In this document: positions 22,673 through 31,851 of the stretch, piece after piece
Layout: every line of letters starts with the position of its first letter
How positions within the stretch are numbered: position 1 is the stretch's first letter
Source of the DNA: an uncultured Shewanella sp.
GTDB lineage: Bacteria; Pseudomonadota; Gammaproteobacteria; Enterobacterales; Shewanellaceae
Reading direction: 5' to 3'
DNA length: 64,000 nucleotides
Assembly (NCBI GenBank): GCA_947503555.1
Contig: CANNEE010000002.1
Coordinates: 124,001 to 188,000, forward strand
The notes under the pieces: generated by a model
What the model saw: the letters and a program-made list of their open reading frames with translations, nothing else
What the model was told of the DNA's origin: nothing
Database searches by the model: none
Translations under genes and position numbers: made by a program

Positions 22673-23911
22673 ATGAAACAGGCTATTTTAGAGCGTTTTC
22701 TTCGCTATGTAAGCATAGATACTCAATCTGATGCTCAACAAACTTCAGTTCCTAGTACCCAAACTCAAATGGCGTTTGCTAAGGTTTTAGCTGCCGAGCT
22801 GCAAGAGCTGGGTTTTGATAATGTTGAACTATCTAAGGACGGCTATTTAAGTGCAAGCATTGCGGCGAATGTGGAGAACGTGCCTACCATAGGCTTCATT
22901 GCTCATTTAGATACAGCGCCAGATTTCTCCGGAGCCAACGTCAAGCCACAGATTATCGAGAACTATCAAGGACAAGATATTAAACTTGCTGGCGATGAGT
23001 GCTTATCACCTAAGCAGTTCCCTTCTTTAGAGAAATATATCGGCCAGACTTTGATTACGACTGATGGTACGAGTCTTTTAGGTGGTGATGATAAGGCAGG
23101 TATTGCTGAAATTATTACCGCTTTAGATTTTCTTAAGCGTCACCCTGAAATTCCCCATGGCGAAATTAAACTTTGCTTTACCCCTGATGAAGAGATAGGC
23201 CGAGGCGCCGATTGCTTCGATGTGGAAGGCTTTGCTGCAGACTGGGCTTATACTGTCGATGGTGGTGAGCTAGGTGAGCTTGAATATGAAAACTTTAATG
23301 CAGCCACTGCCGTGGTGACGGCTACCGGAAATAATTGCCATCCAGGCACTGCATTTGGTGTGATGGTGAATGCACAAACTATGGCTGCACGTTTTCATGC
23401 CCGCATGCCGCTGAAAGATACGCCAGAGTTCAGTGAGGGTTATGATGGTTTTTTCCATTTGATCGGTATGCAAGGGGTCACAGAGCAGGCAAAGCTAACC
23501 TATATTATTCGAGACTTTGACAAGGAGCTGTTTGAGCAGCGTAAACGTTGGCTTAAGGAGCAAGTAGAAAAATATGATGGAGAGCTTACCCAAGGACAAT
23601 TGACGATTGAGATAGAAGACTCTTACTTCAATATGAAAGAGAAGATTGAACCTTGTATGCATATTGTCGATACGGCAAAGGAGGCGATGGAGCGACTCGA
23701 TATTCAGCCTTTAATTAAGCCTATTCGCGGTGGTACGGATGGTGCGAGACTTTCTTTTATGGGTTTACCTTGCCCTAATATCTTTACCGGCGGTCATAAC
23801 TTCCACGGTAAACATGAGTATATCTGCCTTGAGTCGATGGAAAAGGCCGCTGAGGTGATTGTTGAAATCAGCCGCCTAGCTGCGGAAAAAGCTCAAGGTC
23901 AATCAGTCTAA
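22673..23911 (+). CDS. pepT: Peptidase T (tripeptide aminopeptidase)
   Basis: A cytoplasmic M20-family di-zinc aminopeptidase that removes the N-terminal residue of tripeptides. ATG 22673 (MKQAILERFL) is chosen over an upstream TTG at 22643, because it gives 412 residues and puts zinc ligands H78 and D80 (AHLD) at the same numbers as in E. coli PepT. GGDDKAG near 138-144 and DEEIGRGAD near 172-180 carry the other ligands and the catalytic Glu. In enterobacteria pepT is FNR-induced; no clear box was found here. Its stop overlaps the convergent sensor kinase by four bases. Confidence 0.94.
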   Translation: MKQAILERFLRYVSIDTQSDAQQTSVPSTQTQMAFAKVLAAELQELGFDNVELSKDGYLSASIAANVENVPTIGFIAHLDTAPDFSGANVKPQIIENYQGQDIKLAGDECLSPKQFPSLEKYIGQTLITTDGTSLLGGDDKAGIAEIITALDFLKRHPEIPHGEIKLCFTPDEEIGRGADCFDVEGFAADWAYTVDGGELGELEYENFNAATAVVTATGNNCHPGTAFGVMVNAQTMAARFHARMPLKDTPEFSEGYDGFFHLIGMQGVTEQAKLTYIIRDFDKELFEQRKRWLKEQVEKYDGELTQGQLTIEIEDSYFNMKEKIEPCMHIVDTAKEAMERLDIQPLIKPIRGGTDGARLSFMGLPCPNIFTGGHNFHGKHEYICLESMEKAAEVIVEISRLAAEKAQGQSV

Positions 23912-25533
23912 CCTTCGAGTACATCGTCGTTTTCTTCGGTACAAAAGGCGACAGGAAAGCGAATAATAAATTTGGCGCCACCAAGTTCGGGATCTGTTTG
24001 ATACTTGATGGTGCCTTTTAATAAAGTGGTGGCGTTAAAGGCTGCCGATAGGCCAAGACCTGTGCCGCCTTTATTACGTGTCGTTGTAAAGAAGGGCTCA
24101 AACATATGTTCTGCAATATCCTGCGGAATACCTACACCATTATCTTCGATAGAGATGCGAATATACTGCTCGTCGATATTGGCTTGAATGAGCAGCTTAT
24201 TGTCTGAACTTTCATCATCAAATGCATGAATGTAGGAGTTTGACAGTAGATTGGTGACCACTTGATTAAGCAAACTATGGTTGGTGGTTATACGCAATTG
24301 AGAATCGACTTTAATCTCGATATCTGCATGTTTAGGAGTAAACATAATCGCTACCGATTCAGCCATATCCTCTAGGGCTTGATAGAGATTAAAATTCACA
24401 TGATCTTCCTGCCTATGCTCTGCAGCCACTGTCTTGAATTTACGGATCAGGTTGCTGGCGCGAGTGATATTACTCATGATGAGTTCACAGCTCTCTTGAT
24501 ACTCATTAAGCAATAAATTTATCTGTTCGAGCGAGGGGGCATTGGAGTTAATTAACTCTATGAGCTCTTCAATGCGCATAGCCTGAGTACTGGCTGCGGT
24601 AAGGCAAATACCTATAGGGGTGTTGATTTCATGGGCAACACCAGACACTAGTCCACCTAACGCGGCCATTTTTTCTTGTTCAACTAGCACTTGTTGGGCT
24701 TTCTTTAAGATCAGTAGTGACTGTTCTAACTCTTGAGTGCGTTCTTTTACTTGGCGAGCTAATTCATCTTTATAACTACGTTCGACTTCTAATAACCTTT
24801 CTCTATCTTCCAATGCATCTTGAAGCTTGAGTTTAGATTGCTTTACCGAGGTAAAGGAACTGCGCAATTGGTGTTGCATATCATTAATTGCATCTGCAAC
24901 CAGATCAAACTCATCTCGTTTGGCTCTTTTTTTAAAGGCTAGCGGCTCAAATTCATCGTCTAAATCTATGTTTTGGCAATATTTACTTAAAGACAGTAGG
25001 TGTTTGGTAATATTGATCCACACTAGAAATAGAATAAAACCTGCAACAAGAAAGGTTTTGACACCGTTAGAAAGTAGAATCAATACAGCTCTATCCCAAA
25101 GCCTGCTGTAAACGGCATTGAGATCCGCTTGTACTGTCAGGTTACCGACTTGGATTTTTTCTGACGAGGAGCTATACACGAGCAAAAACTCTTTCTCAAT
25201 GACATTGTTAAGCTGATGCTGACCGATCCGCCACTCTTGGCCACTATCATCACGTATTTGTAGGTAGGTGATATCGGGAAGCTGAATTAGGCCGTTCAAT
25301 TGAGTATTGAGTAGTTGCTCATCTAATACCCAAATACTGGCGGCAAGTACATTTAGATTGACCTTTTCTATGTTGGTAAAACCCCGCTCAATGCGGCTGA
25401 TGTCACTGCGGTAATCGACCACTAACTGAAAGCCTGTGATGATCAAAGTGATCAAGGAGCTAAACAGTATGATTGAGATCGTCAATCTTCTGCCAATTGG
25501 GCTTTTGAGTAATCGATTACGGGAGGTCGGCAT
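23908..25533 (-). CDS. Membrane sensor histidine kinase (orphan)
   Basis: A 541-residue kinase with a transmembrane segment near 18-38, a periplasmic region of about 115 residues, and a second transmembrane segment near 152-173. A HAMP-like linker and a long coiled coil (about 225-285) come next. The HisKA motif has phospho-His H301 (GVAHEINTPIG) and the HATPase domain (about 400-530) has N, G1 (DNGVGIP) and G2 (GGTGLGLSA) boxes. The H-box resembles the NtrB/DctB subgroup. No response regulator is adjacent, so its partner is elsewhere. The signal sensed is unknown. Confidence 0.88.
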   Translation of the reverse strand: MPTSRNRLLKSPIGRRLTISIILFSSLITLIITGFQLVVDYRSDISRIERGFTNIEKVNLNVLAASIWVLDEQLLNTQLNGLIQLPDITYLQIRDDSGQEWRIGQHQLNNVIEKEFLLVYSSSSEKIQVGNLTVQADLNAVYSRLWDRAVLILLSNGVKTFLVAGFILFLVWINITKHLLSLSKYCQNIDLDDEFEPLAFKKRAKRDEFDLVADAINDMQHQLRSSFTSVKQSKLKLQDALEDRERLLEVERSYKDELARQVKERTQELEQSLLILKKAQQVLVEQEKMAALGGLVSGVAHEINTPIGICLTAASTQAMRIEELIELINSNAPSLEQINLLLNEYQESCELIMSNITRASNLIRKFKTVAAEHRQEDHVNFNLYQALEDMAESVAIMFTPKHADIEIKVDSQLRITTNHSLLNQVVTNLLSNSYIHAFDDESSDNKLLIQANIDEQYIRISIEDNGVGIPQDIAEHMFEPFFTTTRNKGGTGLGLSAAFNATTLLKGTIKYQTDPELGGAKFIIRFPVAFCTEENDDVLEG

Positions 25534-25694
25534 CTATTTTTTGTTATATAGCTGATCGTTTTTAGTTAAGTATAAGCATAGCCTGACATGGTTAAAAAAG
25601 TAGTTTTTTTAGCTTAACTAGTGACCTAGCTCATTTTTGTGAGCGCTATAATTACTGGCATCATATTTGCTTTGTTCGAGGCAGGAACAAAATA

Positions 25695-26324
25695 TTGGCG
25701 CGGGAAATCACTATGCTTAAATTTGACATGAGTTCGTTAAAATTCACCAATAATGGCAAATGGGCTTCAAAATCTATGCTATGGCTTGCGGTATCATGTG
25801 GGGCATTGCTCTTCATGCCGAGCAAGTTAGTTGGCATGCTGCGTCTTGATGGTTTTATTTCAGATTATGCTCATTTTATTGGTTTAGGCTTGATTGTGGC
25901 GGTTGCATTTCAGCTGACTCGAGTTATCAATTATGCTCTTGACCTATCAATTGCCCATCTTACGACTAAGCGAATGGAAGAGAATATCGCTGGCAAAGTG
26001 AATCTACTGGATCCTGCGGAGCGTGCGCTGTTACGAGAGTTCTTTCTTCAAGGCTCAACGAAACTGACTTTGCCAAAGGATGAAATTGCCGTGATGGCCT
26101 TAGTTAAAAGCCAAATTTTAGAGTGCTTAGGCAATGAAAAGCATTATGCAATTCAAGGTCCTACCGCAGAGTACAAGATATCGATGAAAGCACGCGAGTA
26201 TTTGAATCGTCAGGTGCTAAGGTTGCCAGCAGGGGAGCCGAGTAAGGAAGAGATGCAGCAGCTAATTCGTAATAGACCACAATTCGTTGGTGGTATGGCT
26301 CCTCAGCGTAAGCAGGCTGCATAG
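25695..26324 (+). CDS. SieB-like membrane protein (superinfection exclusion B family resemblance)
   Basis: A 209-residue protein with two N-terminal hydrophobic helices (about 25-46 and 55-76) and a soluble C-terminal domain (about 95-205) starting LDPAERALLREFF. This layout resembles the SieB family, named after a phage protein that blocks other phages, but most chromosomal members have no tested role. TTG 25695, preceded by AGGCAGGA, and ATG 25713, preceded by GCGGGA, are both possible starts; the second gives 203 residues. No phage gene is nearby, so immunity is not supported by context. The family assignment is from memory of the pattern. Confidence 0.6.
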   Translation: MAREITMLKFDMSSLKFTNNGKWASKSMLWLAVSCGALLFMPSKLVGMLRLDGFISDYAHFIGLGLIVAVAFQLTRVINYALDLSIAHLTTKRMEENIAGKVNLLDPAERALLREFFLQGSTKLTLPKDEIAVMALVKSQILECLGNEKHYAIQGPTAEYKISMKAREYLNRQVLRLPAGEPSKEEMQQLIRNRPQFVGGMAPQRKQAA

Positions 26325-26339
26325 CCATTTATACAGAAC

Positions 26340-26371
26340 AAAAAAATGGGGACTCACTTAGGTCCCCATAT
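26340..26371 (-). terminator. Rho-independent terminator of the DUF3149-like gene
   Basis: On the minus strand ATGGGGAC pairs with GTCCCCAT around an 8-base loop and runs into TTTTTT. It lies about 40 bases after the stop of the small minus-strand gene and faces away from the SieB-like gene. Confidence 0.75.
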
Positions 26372-26410
26372 ACACTCAACAGTACAATGCATTAAGAAAG
26401 TAGCAAATAC

Positions 26411-26539
26411 TTACGGCTTTGCAGACTTCACAATAAACATCCATAGGATGTAAGACATAATCCCTATAGTGCAGAAGATCACTATCATTGAGAGTAAGCC
26501 GATTGGGTTACCAAACATTAAATCTAACCAAAAAGCCAT
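26411..26539 (-). CDS. DUF3149-like single-pass membrane microprotein, 42 residues
   Basis: A very short gene read on the minus strand: MAFWLDLMFGNPIGLLSMIV begins it and it ends MFIVKSAKP. One transmembrane helix spans about residues 14-36. The FWLDLMFGNPIG start and the size match DUF3149 proteins, whose function is unknown. A good ribosome site (AAAGAGGA, about 8 bases upstream) and its own terminator support a real gene. Two FNR/CRP-type boxes lie upstream, one placed so that a TAGTTT -10 element would fit class II activation. It could be a subunit or assembly aid of a respiratory membrane complex, as many such microproteins are; this is inference. Confidence 0.8.
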   Translation of the reverse strand: MAFWLDLMFGNPIGLLSMIVIFCTIGIMSYILWMFIVKSAKP

Positions 26540-26600
26540 GATTGAAATCCTCTTTCTTGTGAAGTCAGGATTAAACTACCGCTAAATTAGTAAAAAATGC

Positions 26601-26614
26601 ATGATCTTGATCAA
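26601..26614 (-). promoter_or_regulatory. FNR/CRP-type box, proximal, for the DUF3149-like gene
   Basis: On the minus strand TTGATCAAGATCAT matches TTGAT-N4-ATCAA with one mismatch. With its centre at -41.5, a start site near 26566 and a -10 element TAGTTT at 26573-26578 fit class II activation. Confidence 0.55.
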
Positions 26615-26661
26615 TTTAAAATGTTTAAGTTGTGGCTCAATGTGCCAAACTCGTTAAATGT

Positions 26662-26675
26662 TTGATCGCGATCAC
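26662..26675. promoter_or_regulatory. FNR/CRP-type box, distal, for the DUF3149-like gene
   Basis: TTGATCGCGATCAC is a near-perfect dyad, one mismatch from the FNR consensus. It lies 61 bases (about six helix turns) from the proximal box. It could instead act toward the tRNA gene, but that is less likely. Confidence 0.5.
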
Positions 26676-26839
26676 GAGCTAAGCTTGTTTAAGGACTTTG
26701 GTTAAGCCATTAATTTATAAATTGATGCATGAAAAGTGCGCGGTTGTGCTTTAAAGTGTTTGAAAACACTTGCCATTAGCAGTACTGAATGTATAATTCC
26801 GTTCACTCGCTTAACAGGACTTTCTGTTAATGCCGATAC

Positions 26840-26924
26840 GCCGGAGTGGTGGAATTGGTAGACACGACGGATTCAAAATCCGTTGCTTTCGAGCGTGACG
26901 GTTCAAGTCCGTCCTCCGGTACCA
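26840..26924 (+). tRNA. tRNA-Leu (anticodon CAA)
   Basis: An 85-base cloverleaf with a long class II variable arm. The acceptor stem GCCGGAG pairs with CTCCGGT, A73 is the discriminator, and CCA is encoded. The anticodon stem ACGGA/TCCGT encloses TTCAAAA, so the anticodon is CAA and it reads UUG. The T-arm has GGTTCAAGTCC. A hairpin terminator follows. Confidence 0.96.
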
Positions 26925-26937
26925 GTTTCTAAATGAT

Positions 26938-26971
26938 AAAGCCTCAACTTATGTTGGGGCTTTGTTGTTTC
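26938..26971 (+). terminator. Terminator after tRNA-Leu
   Basis: AAAGCCTCAAC pairs with GTTGGGGCTTT (one G-T pair) around TTAT, followed by GTTGTTT, 13 bases after the tRNA. Confidence 0.65.
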
Positions 26972-27006
26972 TGAGAAGAACGTTAAGTTTCTCTTTATTC
27001 AAGCTG

Positions 27007-28110
27007 TTAGCTTTGCAATATCTTCAATGGTAAGCCTAAAATGGCATCACCAGTTCCTGCTAAATGCCAGATGACGCCTATCAAGGCCGAAACAGTAACT
27101 AGGTACCAGATAGCAGAAAATATCTGTCCATATCTATCTAAAGGGATCAGGTCACTTTGGTGACGCATTTTCCATTCAAAACCAATCTCCAAGCTGCCAA
27201 TAAGCAGTAAAAAACCAAAAAGTGCTAAGCCCAAGCTATAGCTGACCAACACGCCTAAAAGAGCCGCTATGACACACAAAACTAGACCTAACAGGCTATT
27301 CATGGAAAAGCTGATACTTTTTAAAATATGGCCACCATCTAATGGCAGAATTGGTAGCATATTAAAGAGGTTGAGCAAGGCATTGATCGCGGCGATACCT
27401 GCAAAAAAGAGGTTATTTGTAAACCAATACAGCACTAGGGCTATGAGCGAGGCCACCAGACCAAATGTAGGCCCCATAATGGAGATAACCACATTTTGCC
27501 AGCGAGTATTTATTTTTTCATCGCTGAGCGCTAGGCCGCCCATAAAGGGAATGAGATACATGCCTTTGGTCTTCATGCCAAAATATTGCATCGCTCTTAC
27601 ATGACCATATTCATGGATCACTAGGCAGGCTATGAGAACGAGCGCAAATTCAAATGAGAATAGCCATGAATAGGCGGCGAGACTTGCTCCAGCAAGCACA
27701 ACCTTAATGACTTTGGCACTCTTTAGAAGCTTAAAACCTAAAGAAGCTAAGCCAATGAGGCTAAGCTTGGTCTTAGTAGCCTTAGGCTTTTCGGGTGTTC
27801 GCTTTTCCATATCACTGGCAGTGATACAGCCTTGATGGATGACTTGGGAGTTGCAATTAAGCTGATAATTTAGCTCAAAAGGTTGCCAGTCTAGTTCTAC
27901 ATCTAAGCTAATGTGGATGATACGTTCTGATTCAGGCTCATTAGCTTGTGTTTGTTTAAGCTCAAAATGATGCTGCTGCTTTCTTGGGGCGTTTTCAGAT
28001 GCGGGGATGACTGAGACCAGTTGATTGTCCCAAAATACTTGCTGCCAGCCAGCGATAGAGGCTTCAAGCCTAAGCGGTTTTCCAAGACAGTCGACTGTTA
28101 ATAATTCCAC
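27007..28110 (-). CDS. M50 (site-2-protease-type) membrane metalloprotease
   Basis: A 367-residue polytopic protein. Residues 1-115 are a soluble domain of unknown role, followed by about six membrane segments. The intramembrane zinc site is HEYGH at 166-170, with the third ligand in LPLDGGH at 256-261 (D258). Such enzymes cut membrane anchors of transcription factors or leftover signal peptides. There is no PDZ domain, so it is not the RseP type. It lies 88 bases downstream of the FapA-like gene and is read in the same direction, with a possible terminator in between. Confidence 0.85.
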   Translation of the reverse strand: MELLTVDCLGKPLRLEASIAGWQQVFWDNQLVSVIPASENAPRKQQHHFELKQTQANEPESERIIHISLDVELDWQPFELNYQLNCNSQVIHQGCITASDMEKRTPEKPKATKTKLSLIGLASLGFKLLKSAKVIKVVLAGASLAAYSWLFSFEFALVLIACLVIHEYGHVRAMQYFGMKTKGMYLIPFMGGLALSDEKINTRWQNVVISIMGPTFGLVASLIALVLYWFTNNLFFAGIAAINALLNLFNMLPILPLDGGHILKSISFSMNSLLGLVLCVIAALLGVLVSYSLGLALFGFLLLIGSLEIGFEWKMRHQSDLIPLDRYGQIFSAIWYLVTVSALIGVIWHLAGTGDAILGLPLKILQS

Positions 28111-28141
28111 TTAAGGATCCTGCAATGATAGGGATAGTAGA

Positions 28142-28167
28142 GAAAAGCTTGCTATATGCTAAGCAAG
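28142..28167 (-). terminator. Possible terminator of the FapA-like gene
   Basis: On the minus strand CTTGCT pairs with AGCAAG around an 8-base loop and is followed by CTTTTCTC. The stem is short, so termination may be partial and allow read-through to the M50 gene. Confidence 0.4.
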
Positions 28168-28198
28168 TTAATGGATAGAGCAAGCTATTTTATCTGGA

Positions 28199-29947
28199 TT
28201 ATGATTCGTCGCTAGCTTGCTCCTGTTTAGTCGCTTGTTCCGCTTGCTTTTTCTCGTTTTGTTTTTTTGCAGTATCGCCTTTATCGCCATAATCAAACTT
28301 AATTTCTTTGTCGACATTTTGAATGGTACAGGGGCCGTGTTCACGGTTGGTTTTATGGGCGGCTTCACCTATATGGATTTCAGCATTGGGGAACACATGC
28401 TTAAGGGCTTGAATGCCGTGCTCTTTGTAGTAGTTAAGAATTTCTTTTTTTAGCTGGGCATATTCATCTTCTTCTCGGCTTTTCTCTGCGATCAGTTGGT
28501 GCTTTTCTTCAAGCATCATTTTGACTTGCTCAACCATCACAAAGTCATTTTCCCACTCAGCCTTGGGAGGAAGCTTTTTAAGACGAGCGCTTAGATCTAA
28601 TCCGGCTAATACGATCGATTTGACGCTTTCGCTTAACTCTTTGAGGTGCTCCTTCATCTCACCTTGTTTCATGGCGCAGTAAATATCGGTTTTTGTGCCT
28701 GCTGTGGCGCCAATAGTGACTGCTTTGACTCCTTTATCGGCATGAACACTTCCACCAATGAGATCGCCGCGGCGATTGCTTGGATCGGCAACTGTGAGAC
28801 TAGCATGGGTTTTAGTATGGCTATGCAATAACTGCTTAGTGACTAGCACTTCACCATCGGCTTCAAGATCTGAATACTGAACAAACTGCGCACAAATCTG
28901 CCCTTTGGCTTTGATGGAAGTGGTGACTTTATTACCGCCATCCATTTGCCTGCCAATAATCCCTTTGTTAACTATGACATCGCCGTCTGCTTCTAAATGT
29001 GCTGAGTCGACAAAACCCATAACTGTGATGTCGCCGCTACTTTTAACCTGCATTCCTTCATGAACATCGCCAGTGATCAGAACACTGCCCTTAAAGTTGA
29101 CATTGCCATAACCAACATCGACATCTTTAATTTGCAGAACATCGTCAACTTGCATGCCTTTTGCTGTTTCAACTGGCTGACCAGCTGCTATGGCGATGAG
29201 TTCATTAGGGTTGGTTTCAGATATGGCAGTGCCATTGCCCGCAGTGAAATTAGCGTCTTTTCCTGGTTTGGCTTTAAGCTTTTGTCCATGAATATCATAG
29301 CCGTGCGTGCCTTCGGTGGCGGGGGTTTTGCGCATTAATATATCGTTAGGCTTGACCATGATGACAGAGCCTAGTTCGCGCATGTCGACTTTTCCGCCTT
29401 CCTTTTCTTGGGGGATGAGTAGTCGCTCCCTTGCTAGCGGAACTTTACGCTCTATCTTTGCGTTTTCGCCATTGATGGGAGCCTTGCCAGCTGCAATAAC
29501 AGTTTTACACTCCTCACCTGGCTTGAGGCGAATGAAATAGCGCAAAAGATTCTCTAGGCGCTTTTTCTTAAGTCCCATAGCGATTTTATTCGCTTTCAGC
29601 GCTTTTAAAATATCTGGCATTGAAAGGGTTTTACCGCCCCAAGCGGCTGTGAGCTGCGCTTCTGCACTCATCTTATCTTTACTGATGATAATTTCTATCT
29701 GCGCATCTTTGCGTTCGGCTAATAGATAAAATAGCTCTGTTTTACCTTCTTCGGTATCAACGGATTTATTGACTTCTGCGACTGCCTTTTCAATAACAGG
29801 CATCATGGGGAAGAGTTTTTTGTAGTCTGGGTGTTTGAGAAGTTCTAGTAAGTCAGTCGCGGTAATAGGACCATGCTCATTAGGGATGATTCTTAGTTCG
29901 ACATTTTTATTGTCGCCACTTAATTTGGCCAACTCCGGAGCTAACAT
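28199..29947 (-). CDS. FapA/DUF342 family protein (polymer-forming beta-helix)
   Basis: A 582-residue cytoplasmic protein of the DUF342 (FapA) family. After an N-terminal domain (about 1-170), the core has repeated short strands such as VNFKGSVLITGDVHEGMQVK and GDITVMGFVDSAHLEADGDV (about 275-400), typical of a right-handed beta-helix that can polymerise. The C-terminal part has a coiled coil (about 460-520) and a highly charged Lys/Glu/Gln tail. Relatives are linked to surface organisation and flagellar or chemotaxis regulation, but no such genes are adjacent. The start has AGGGGAAA at a good distance. Confidence 0.85.
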   Translation of the reverse strand: MLAPELAKLSGDNKNVELRIIPNEHGPITATDLLELLKHPDYKKLFPMMPVIEKAVAEVNKSVDTEEGKTELFYLLAERKDAQIEIIISKDKMSAEAQLTAAWGGKTLSMPDILKALKANKIAMGLKKKRLENLLRYFIRLKPGEECKTVIAAGKAPINGENAKIERKVPLARERLLIPQEKEGGKVDMRELGSVIMVKPNDILMRKTPATEGTHGYDIHGQKLKAKPGKDANFTAGNGTAISETNPNELIAIAAGQPVETAKGMQVDDVLQIKDVDVGYGNVNFKGSVLITGDVHEGMQVKSSGDITVMGFVDSAHLEADGDVIVNKGIIGRQMDGGNKVTTSIKAKGQICAQFVQYSDLEADGEVLVTKQLLHSHTKTHASLTVADPSNRRGDLIGGSVHADKGVKAVTIGATAGTKTDIYCAMKQGEMKEHLKELSESVKSIVLAGLDLSARLKKLPPKAEWENDFVMVEQVKMMLEEKHQLIAEKSREEDEYAQLKKEILNYYKEHGIQALKHVFPNAEIHIGEAAHKTNREHGPCTIQNVDKEIKFDYGDKGDTAKKQNEKKQAEQATKQEQASDES

Positions 29948-30150
29948 CTTTTCCCCTGCAACTTCATAATAATTCTCATATTACGTCAATTGAGTATAAC
30001 AGTTCATTCTTTATACTTTATATACTTTTGTCTAGTCATTTTTTAAACATGCTAGGCCAGTTATCATTCTAAATATAAAACGATAACCAGCCCTTAGTTT
30101 ATCGGCAGTTTTGTTTGATGCTTTACTTAGCTTTAAGTCGATAGAGAACA

Positions 30151-30177
30151 AAATAGGGGCAAAGCCCCTATTTTTGT
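30151..30177. terminator. Bidirectional-type terminator of rsmC
   Basis: AAATAGGGGC pairs with GCCCCTATTT around a 3-4 base loop, flanked by A and T runs. It lies about 35 bases after the rsmC stop on the minus strand. Confidence 0.75.
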
Positions 30178-30211
30178 GATCAATACAACTTATTGGAGTG
30201 GCAGTTGATGG

Positions 30212-31243
30212 TTATTTATTCACTTTATTCGCGTAGATTTTGTATTTGTTATTTTCGGCTGGCGTATTAAATTGGCCAAAATGAGTTTGTATTGTATCAG
30301 AGTATGGTAAGTGACGATTGGCGACGATTTGCCATATTCCATCTCGAGTGAGCATTTTCGCACTATCTTTGACGAATTGAGTAGCGATATCGGTTGTACT
30401 TTGTAATCCATCATGAAAAGGCGGATTAGAAATAATGGCATCAAAACTCGATGTTTGCGTAGGAATACCGTCGCTGGGGTAAACTTTGGCGTTAAGCTGG
30501 TTAGCTTTTAGTGTTAGTTCACATGACGCTAGCGCCATCGCATTAATATCGACACACTCAATATTCAGCTCAGGTTGCTGCTTGAGTAAAGCCGCGGTAA
30601 TAACACCTGCACCACAGCCAAAGTCCAATACTCTGCCTTTTAGCTGGGGTAAATGGGATAATAGTAATTCGGTACCAGCATCGAGCTTCTTCTCACTAAA
30701 TACACCGACTAAGTTACAGATAGTGATTTCACCTTGAGGTGTGGCTAATTGATATTGGCTATACCAGTCACTTAACTGAATCTCTTTAACTGGTGAAAGT
30801 AACTCACTGACATAGAGTGCGCAGTGTCTTGCACTATCAACTTTATTTGCTGGTTGGAAGTAACTAGGAAGCAGCTTATTAAGGGACTTTATTCCACCTT
30901 TGTTTTCACCTACAACCAACAGTTGCCCGTTAGCTTTTAAATGGTAAGCAGCCAAATGAAGTAGATAGGGGGCTAAGCTCTTGGCTTTGGGGAAGTAAAT
31001 AATGACAGAGTCAAATTTATCATGGTGAGCTAGTTTGTGGCCAAAATGAGCGGTTAACCGACTCGATTCATGGGCTTGTAGTTGCAAATGGTGATTATAG
31101 TCCAGTGCTAGCGCTTCTACTCTTGAAGCATTTTCTAACAAATGTTTTGCCAGTAAATCACTTTCATAATTGAGGAGTAAAAGGCTGTGATCTTTGACTA
31201 ATTCGTTATTGCGAATAATGACTTGGGAGGGATTTGTTAGCAC
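30212..31243 (-). CDS. rsmC: 16S rRNA m2G1207 methyltransferase
   Basis: Methylates N2 of G1207 of 16S rRNA in the assembled 30S subunit. The 343 residues form two related methyltransferase-like halves. The C-terminal half is catalytic, with the SAM motif [15 protein letters not shown] near 205-219 and the NPPFHDG motif near 273-279 that positions the target amine; the N-terminal half is degenerate, as in the E. coli enzyme. The start is GTG. The gene is single and ends at a strong terminator. Confidence 0.93.
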   Translation of the reverse strand: MLTNPSQVIIRNNELVKDHSLLLLNYESDLLAKHLLENASRVEALALDYNHHLQLQAHESSRLTAHFGHKLAHHDKFDSVIIYFPKAKSLAPYLLHLAAYHLKANGQLLVVGENKGGIKSLNKLLPSYFQPANKVDSARHCALYVSELLSPVKEIQLSDWYSQYQLATPQGEITICNLVGVFSEKKLDAGTELLLSHLPQLKGRVLDFGCGAGVITAALLKQQPELNIECVDINAMALASCELTLKANQLNAKVYPSDGIPTQTSSFDAIISNPPFHDGLQSTTDIATQFVKDSAKMLTRDGIWQIVANRHLPYSDTIQTHFGQFNTPAENNKYKIYANKVNK

Positions 31244-31437
31244 GTGCTTGTCTTCATCAATGGAACTTAAGACTTATTATATCCGATCAAGATTAAATTA
31301 CTGCAGCATAAATTAGGCAGGAAGTTTTTATTTTGCCTACTATTGATGGTGACTAGGCAAACAAAATCATTTGGATGTATTGAGCTACTGGTGTTTGGCC
31401 TAGTTATCTATTCGAATAAAACGTAGGGAGAGCGTTG

Positions 31438-31851
31438 ATGCGTTTTTTGGTTACAGGGATGTTGGCACTCTATCTTTTTGGAGCTCATTCTTCAGCTGCT
31501 CAAGTCATAGTTAATGAGTCGGCTGCTAATTTTGAGATTCCCCCGCAAGAGTTAAGACTCATTTTTTCAAAGCAGAAGCTGTTTTGGCCCGACGGTCAGC
31601 CTATCGCTGTGTTCATCTTGCCTCCCGATTCACGTGTTCATAAAGAATTTTGTGTTCAGCAGCTAGATCTTATGCCTTATATGCTGCATAGGCGTTGGGA
31701 TCGGCTTGTGTATTCAGGGACAGGAGAGAGACCCATAGTGGTTGAGTCGGAGGCGTTAATGAGGGAGCGAGTAAAAATGACCCCAGGTGCTATTGGTTAT
31801 ATATCGGATCCAGTCAGTGTTGCAGGAGGTCGATATGTTCAAGAATATTAA
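31438..31851 (+). CDS. Small periplasmic phosphate-binding-like (PBP fold) protein
   Basis: A 137-residue exported protein with a signal peptide (about 1-20, ending SSAAQ). The rest resembles one part of PstS-like substrate-binding proteins: an early IFSKQKLFWPDGQPI segment and a late TPGAIGYISD segment. At this size it is only about half of a normal binding protein, so it may be a sensor partner and not a transporter component. No ABC transporter genes are near. ATG 31438 is preferred to TTG 31435, with AGGGAG upstream. It overlaps the next gene by 17 bases, so the two are translationally coupled, and a GGDEF-EAL gene follows. Confidence 0.75.
   Translation: MRFLVTGMLALYLFGAHSSAAQVIVNESAANFEIPPQELRLIFSKQKLFWPDGQPIAVFILPPDSRVHKEFCVQQLDLMPYMLHRRWDRLVYSGTGERPIVVESEALMRERVKMTPGAIGYISDPVSVAGGRYVQEY

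Noticed and set aside
25695-26324. Prophage or defence island around the SieB-like gene
   Set aside because: No integrase, phage structural gene, restriction system or att-like repeat nearby, although a tRNA gene is 500 bases away.
26840-26924. tRNA-Leu as an integration site
   Set aside because: No duplicated 3' end of the tRNA and no integrase were seen on either side.
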